This document shows positions 61,024 to 64,000 of a stretch of DNA of 64,000 bases, one piece after another (the stretch's first letter is position 1; every line of letters starts with the position of its first letter). Under the pieces are notes generated by a model, which ran no database searches, was not told the origin of the DNA, and saw nothing but the letters and a program-made list of their open reading frames with translations. Both the position numbers and the translations under genes were made by a program. The stretch is from Fulvivirga lutea (lineage in GTDB: Bacteria; Bacteroidota; Bacteroidia; Cytophagales; Cyclobacteriaceae), in assembly GCF_017068455.1 (NCBI RefSeq), contig NZ_CP070608.1:3081488-3145487 (forward strand), given 5' to 3'.

Positions 61024-62052
61024 ATGAAAAAATTATTTAACAAATTATTTATGGTTGGCGCTTTAGCAGGCCTTCTCATAGCGAGTGGATGTAGTGATGA
61101 TGATGAGGTGGTAACTGACCCAACTGATGAGTTTGATGTTACCCTTGAATTTTCAGATGCTACGGCTAGTGTTAACGACCCATTAATTGAGGACTATGCT
61201 TCAGGAGATGGCCAATTAACCGTTAAGGCTCGTTTAATCATAACCTCTAATGATAGAACCATCCGTAGAGTTTATGTTACACAAAACATTGCTGGTACTG
61301 GTGATCAGCCCTTTAACCTGAGAGAGAATGGTTTATCAAATAAAGCAACAAAACCAGATGGTTCAATCGATGCTGAAGCTTCTGGTGATGCTACTGTAGA
61401 TTATGCATTGAACCTACCTATCCCTTCCGGAATTGGTACTAACGGTTCTGTTGTTTATAAATTTTGGGCAACAAATGGTAAAGGGGACTATAGAGATCCT
61501 GAAAACAGTTTGGCTGCTGGTGTTGGTCAAATAGAAATAACAGTTGGAACTGGTACCAACCCAAATGCACCAGTTAAATCATATACTACCACAATTTTAG
61601 CAGCTCCATTAGCTGACGGTTCTTCTGAAACATTTGTTTCCTTATTAGACGGTGAGCTATATAGAGTAGATCAAGGAGAAGAATACTCAGCTTTTTGGGA
61701 TTTCGGATATTATTATGGGGCAACTTTAGAAGCTTCTTTGGCTGCGGCAGGTAATTATCCGTCTTCAATAATTGATGTTGTAACCGTTGCAAATACAACT
61801 GATGCTGAGTTAAACAGTTGCTTTTTTCAGATGTCAAGCATGACATCTGCGATGTTCGATGCAGTTGACGAGTCTAGAGATTTAAATTCAATAACACAAT
61901 CAAGCAATGAAAGAATTAATATGCTTGAAGTTGGTGATATTGTTGAATTTGTAGACAATTATGGTAAAAAAGGATTAATAAGAGTGGTTGATTTAACGCC
62001 AGGATTCGGTTCTGACGGTCAAATCACAATTGACATCAAAGTTCAACCATAA
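61024..62052 (+). CDS. Hypothetical Bacteroidota lipoprotein
   Basis: A 342-residue lipoprotein (LFMVGALAGLLIASGCSDDDE; Cys23), with the acidic CSDDD start common in surface lipoproteins of the phylum. The rest is beta-rich with two similar segments (VTLEFSDATASVNDPLI...LTVKARLIITSNDRTIRRVYV and TTILAAPLADGSSETFVSLLDGELYRV). A conserved WDFGYYYGATLEASLAAAGNYPS block follows. No named family. A TACATTTG box at 60937-60944 may be its promoter. Ends before a strong terminator. Confidence 0.78.
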   Translation: MKKLFNKLFMVGALAGLLIASGCSDDDEVVTDPTDEFDVTLEFSDATASVNDPLIEDYASGDGQLTVKARLIITSNDRTIRRVYVTQNIAGTGDQPFNLRENGLSNKATKPDGSIDAEASGDATVDYALNLPIPSGIGTNGSVVYKFWATNGKGDYRDPENSLAAGVGQIEITVGTGTNPNAPVKSYTTTILAAPLADGSSETFVSLLDGELYRVDQGEEYSAFWDFGYYYGATLEASLAAAGNYPSSIIDVVTVANTTDAELNSCFFQMSSMTSAMFDAVDESRDLNSITQSSNERINMLEVGDIVEFVDNYGKKGLIRVVDLTPGFGSDGQITIDIKVQP

Positions 62053-62074
62053 GTGAACTTATAGATAGAAAAAT

Positions 62075-62105
62075 AAAACCCTGACATTGCTGTCAGGGTT
62101 TTTTT
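62075..62105. terminator. Bidirectional intrinsic terminator
   Basis: AACCCTGACA (62077-62086) pairs perfectly with TGTCAGGGTT (62091-62100) around a 4-nt loop, followed by a T-run on the plus strand and an A-run on the left, so it can serve both the lipoprotein gene and the convergent rhomboid gene. Confidence 0.9.
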
Positions 62106-62664
62106 ATACCTTCTTTTCTTGAGAGTAATAGCCAGCCAAAATCATTCCTACTATAGTGCCAAATAAATGAGACTCCCACGACACTCTTTCATCTCCTGGT
62201 AATACTCCATAATAAATAGAGCCGTATAGAAGCAATACAACGCCAGATATCATAATAGAGCGTACATCTCTTCTTAATAAACCAAAAAGTATGGCAAATG
62301 TGGCTAAGCCATATACTAATCCACTTGCCCCTATGTGCGGATATGGCCTGCCTAATAGCCACACCAATAGATTTGTAATCAGATAGCAACCATAAAATAC
62401 AGGTCGAGCTATTCTAGGATAGTTATAGAACAGTGTAATGCTCAGAAATAGTAGTGGGAAGGTATTTGATATGAGATGTATAGGTCCGGCATGAATATAA
62501 GGCGATGTTATTACACCAATTAAACCGTATATATTTCTTGGAATGATACCAAAAAGGCTCAAATCAAAGCCATAGACAAACTCTAATGCAAAAAGCAGCC
62601 ACATAAAAAAAACGAACCTAATCGGTAATATAGAGCTTCCGATTAACGTTCGTTTTTCAAACAT
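62104..62664 (-). CDS. Rhomboid family intramembrane serine protease
   Basis: A 186-residue membrane protein with about six helices. The catalytic serine is in HIGASGLVYGLATF (GxSG) and the catalytic histidine in ESHLFGTIVGMILAGYY. HAGPIHLISNTFPLL gives the conserved N-terminal His/Asn of rhomboids. Compact for the family, with no extra domains. It cleaves substrates within the membrane; targets unknown. The TerB-like gene lies 17 bp upstream on the same strand. Confidence 0.9.
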   Translation of the reverse strand: MFEKRTLIGSSILPIRFVFFMWLLFALEFVYGFDLSLFGIIPRNIYGLIGVITSPYIHAGPIHLISNTFPLLFLSITLFYNYPRIARPVFYGCYLITNLLVWLLGRPYPHIGASGLVYGLATFAILFGLLRRDVRSIMISGVVLLLYGSIYYGVLPGDERVSWESHLFGTIVGMILAGYYSQEKKV

Positions 62665-62681
62665 TAAAACTTAATTATATC

Positions 62682-63143
62682 TTATGCGGGGTTTTTGATC
62701 ATATTGAGGCCTATTAATTTAGACTCTTCATACCCAACAGCCATATAGCCTAACAATCCACCAGAAGACTCAGCTATCTTTTTCGCTATATCCTTAATAC
62801 TTGCATAAAACTCCTCTGCAAACTTTTTATCAAGCTTTGGTAGTATAGAATTCAATTTTTCTAACTCGCTAATGATCATGGGGTTTCGCTCTTCTGCTTT
62901 TGACGGAAACTGCTGAATCATCACTTTCAACTTATCTTCAAAATCTACCCCAACTTCCTTGTAATATTCAATCAAATCTAATCGAGCCTTTTTTTGCTTA
63001 AGCTTAGCAATGCTAACCGCTTCTTTTATCTCCGAATTATCAATTTCGTTATCAGCACCTGCAATTAGCACTGTAACTAAAAGAGGAGCGCTTAACATCA
63101 CCTCTACTTCCTCTTGGGACAAAACTTTGAACTGTTCAATCAT
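62682..63143 (-). CDS. TerB-like helical protein
   Basis: A 153-residue soluble helical protein. LLVTVLIAGADNEIDNSEIKEAVSIAKLKQ resembles the TerB/co-chaperone fold opening (acidic DNEID loop between helices), and the rest is helical (KKARLDLIEYYKEVGVDFEDKLKVMIQQF, LEKLNSILPKLDKKFAEEFYASIKDIAKKIAESSGG). TerB-like domains occur near tellurite-resistance and membrane-stress genes; here the only neighbour is the rhomboid. Assignment is by pattern. Confidence 0.65.
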   Translation of the reverse strand: MIEQFKVLSQEEVEVMLSAPLLVTVLIAGADNEIDNSEIKEAVSIAKLKQKKARLDLIEYYKEVGVDFEDKLKVMIQQFPSKAEERNPMIISELEKLNSILPKLDKKFAEEFYASIKDIAKKIAESSGGLLGYMAVGYEESKLIGLNMIKNPA

Positions 63144-63291
63144 TATATTTCAAGTTACATTCTATAAACAAAGGCTAAATTAAATATTAAATTAGTAAAT
63201 ATCCTTCATCTCATATTCAAAATTTAAACCTACAAAGACACCTAATTAATTTATCATCAATAAATTAACCCGGATGTTCATTTTTGGAGAA

Positions 63292-63311
63292 TAGAGTAGT
63301 ATATTACTCTA
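63292..63311. promoter_or_regulatory. Perfect inverted repeat before the NtrC-family gene
   Basis: TAGAGTA (63292-63298) and TACTCTA (63305-63311) are perfect 7-bp arms around a 6-bp centre, 18 bp before the ATG at 63330. Likely an operator, possibly for autoregulation; no sigma-54 promoter was seen. Confidence 0.5.
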
Positions 63312-63329
63312 AATTTATCATCAATCTAA

Positions 63330-64000
63330 ATGTACGAAAAGGAACCTGTCAAAATATTTGTAGTTGAAGATGATCAGGCCTATACCAAATTTTTACAATA
63401 CGTATTGAGCTTGAATCCTGACTATGAAGTAAGCACATTTGAAAATGGTAAAACTGCCATTGATAGTTTATATCTAAAACCAAACATAATAACGCTGGAT
63501 TACACCTTGCCTGACATGGCTGGTGAAGATGTACTCAAGGAAATACAACGAGTTGATCCTAATATTCCGGTAATTATCATATCTGCTCAGGAAAAAATAG
63601 GTACAGCCGTGGAGCTACTTAAAAGTGGCGCTTATGATTACATAATCAAAGATGAGGATACTAAGGATAGGCTGTTAAATACAATAAACAACGCCCGAAA
63701 GAATATCTCCCTCACTAAACAGATAGATCATTTACGGCAAGAGATTACTGAGAAGTACGAATTCGATAATAGCATTATTGGCAATAGCAGTGCACTTAAA
63801 AAGGTATTTTCTCTACTTGAAAAAGCTGTAAAAACAAACATAACAGTATCTATAACTGGCGAAACTGGTACTGGTAAGGAATTAGCGGCTAAAGCGATCC
63901 ATTACAATTCTAAAAGAAAGAAAGAATCGTTTGTTGCGGTAAACATTGCTGCCATACCAAAGGATTTAATGGAGAGCGAGTTATTCGGATACGAAAAGGG
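63330..64000 (+). CDS. Sigma-54-dependent response regulator, NtrC family (5' part only)
   Basis: The frame is open from the ATG at 63330 to the window end (223 codons). The receiver domain (about 1-120) begins KIFVVEDDQAYTKF and has the phospho-acceptor D57 in ITLDYTLPD and the conserved lysine in YIIKDEDT. After a linker, the AAA+ sigma-54 interaction domain starts with FDNSIIGNSSALKKVFSLLEKA; Walker A is GETGTGKE, followed by the start of the ESELFGYEKG region before the GAFTGA loop. The remainder, including the DNA-binding domain, is outside the window. Confidence 0.93.
   Translation, partial: MYEKEPVKIFVVEDDQAYTKFLQYVLSLNPDYEVSTFENGKTAIDSLYLKPNIITLDYTLPDMAGEDVLKEIQRVDPNIPVIIISAQEKIGTAVELLKSGAYDYIIKDEDTKDRLLNTINNARKNISLTKQIDHLRQEITEKYEFDNSIIGNSSALKKVFSLLEKAVKTNITVSITGETGTGKELAAKAIHYNSKRKKESFVAVNIAAIPKDLMESELFGYEK

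Overview
The window is chromosomal DNA of a member of the Bacteroidota, most likely a marine Cytophagales bacterium of the Fulvivirga/Marivirga/Roseivirga kind. This rests on several things seen in the sequence: AT-rich DNA, the Bacteroidota -7 promoter box TAnnTTTG in front of several genes, a DUF1501 protein ending in a type IX secretion sorting domain, a DUF6090 protein, a MetH lacking its homocysteine half, and many TPR and outer-membrane barrel proteins. The genus is an inference. No rRNA, tRNA, CRISPR array, prophage or complete insertion sequence was seen.

Layout. 1-4.9 kb: an S1-domain protein (cut by the window edge), a 3-hydroxyacyl-CoA dehydrogenase, a TPR lipoprotein, an alpha/beta hydrolase, a DUF3108 protein and dapD. 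4.9-11.3 kb: a glycosyltransferase, then a Mn/Zn uptake operon (DtxR/MntR regulator, TroA-like binding protein, ATPase, two permeases). The first permease is fused to a DtxR-like domain. A small four-helix-bundle gene with terminal inverted repeats sits between the two permeases. 11.3-17.7 kb: an OmpA/TPR protein, a sensor without an ATPase domain, a LytTR regulator and mnmE, with divergent TAnnTTTG boxes between the last two. 17.7-22.4 kb is accessory: a tandem array of imperfect-hairpin repeats of about 114 bp surrounding a small GIY-YIG nuclease gene, a YejK-type nucleoid protein and a VapBC-like toxin-antitoxin pair. 22.4-27.4 kb: rsgA, small coiled-coil and membrane proteins, and an SRAP protein. 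27.5-32.8 kb: alaS-gatB-tlpA-like operon. 32.9-38.6 kb: two tandem M23 peptidases, CapA, a MerR-type regulator, dprA and a DnaJ-TPR protein. 38.6-45.9 kb: a TPR protein, an HMG-CoA-lyase-like enzyme, and a DUF1800/DUF1501/barrel/lipoprotein operon. 45.9-50.1 kb: metH-metF under a SAM-I riboswitch with a terminator, next to a structured intergenic stretch. 50.1-60.8 kb: SPOR-exbB-exbD-tonB-folC-trmB, then a TPR/barrel pair and holA. 60.8-64 kb: a lipoprotein, a rhomboid protease, a TerB-like protein and the start of an NtrC-family regulator.

The most unusual items are the GIY-YIG/hairpin-repeat array (18.8-20.3 kb), the intervening-sequence-like element inside the metal transport operon (9.9-10.4 kb), the permease-DtxR fusion, and the sensor protein that ends after its phosphoacceptor helices. 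Most other genes are ordinary housekeeping genes.
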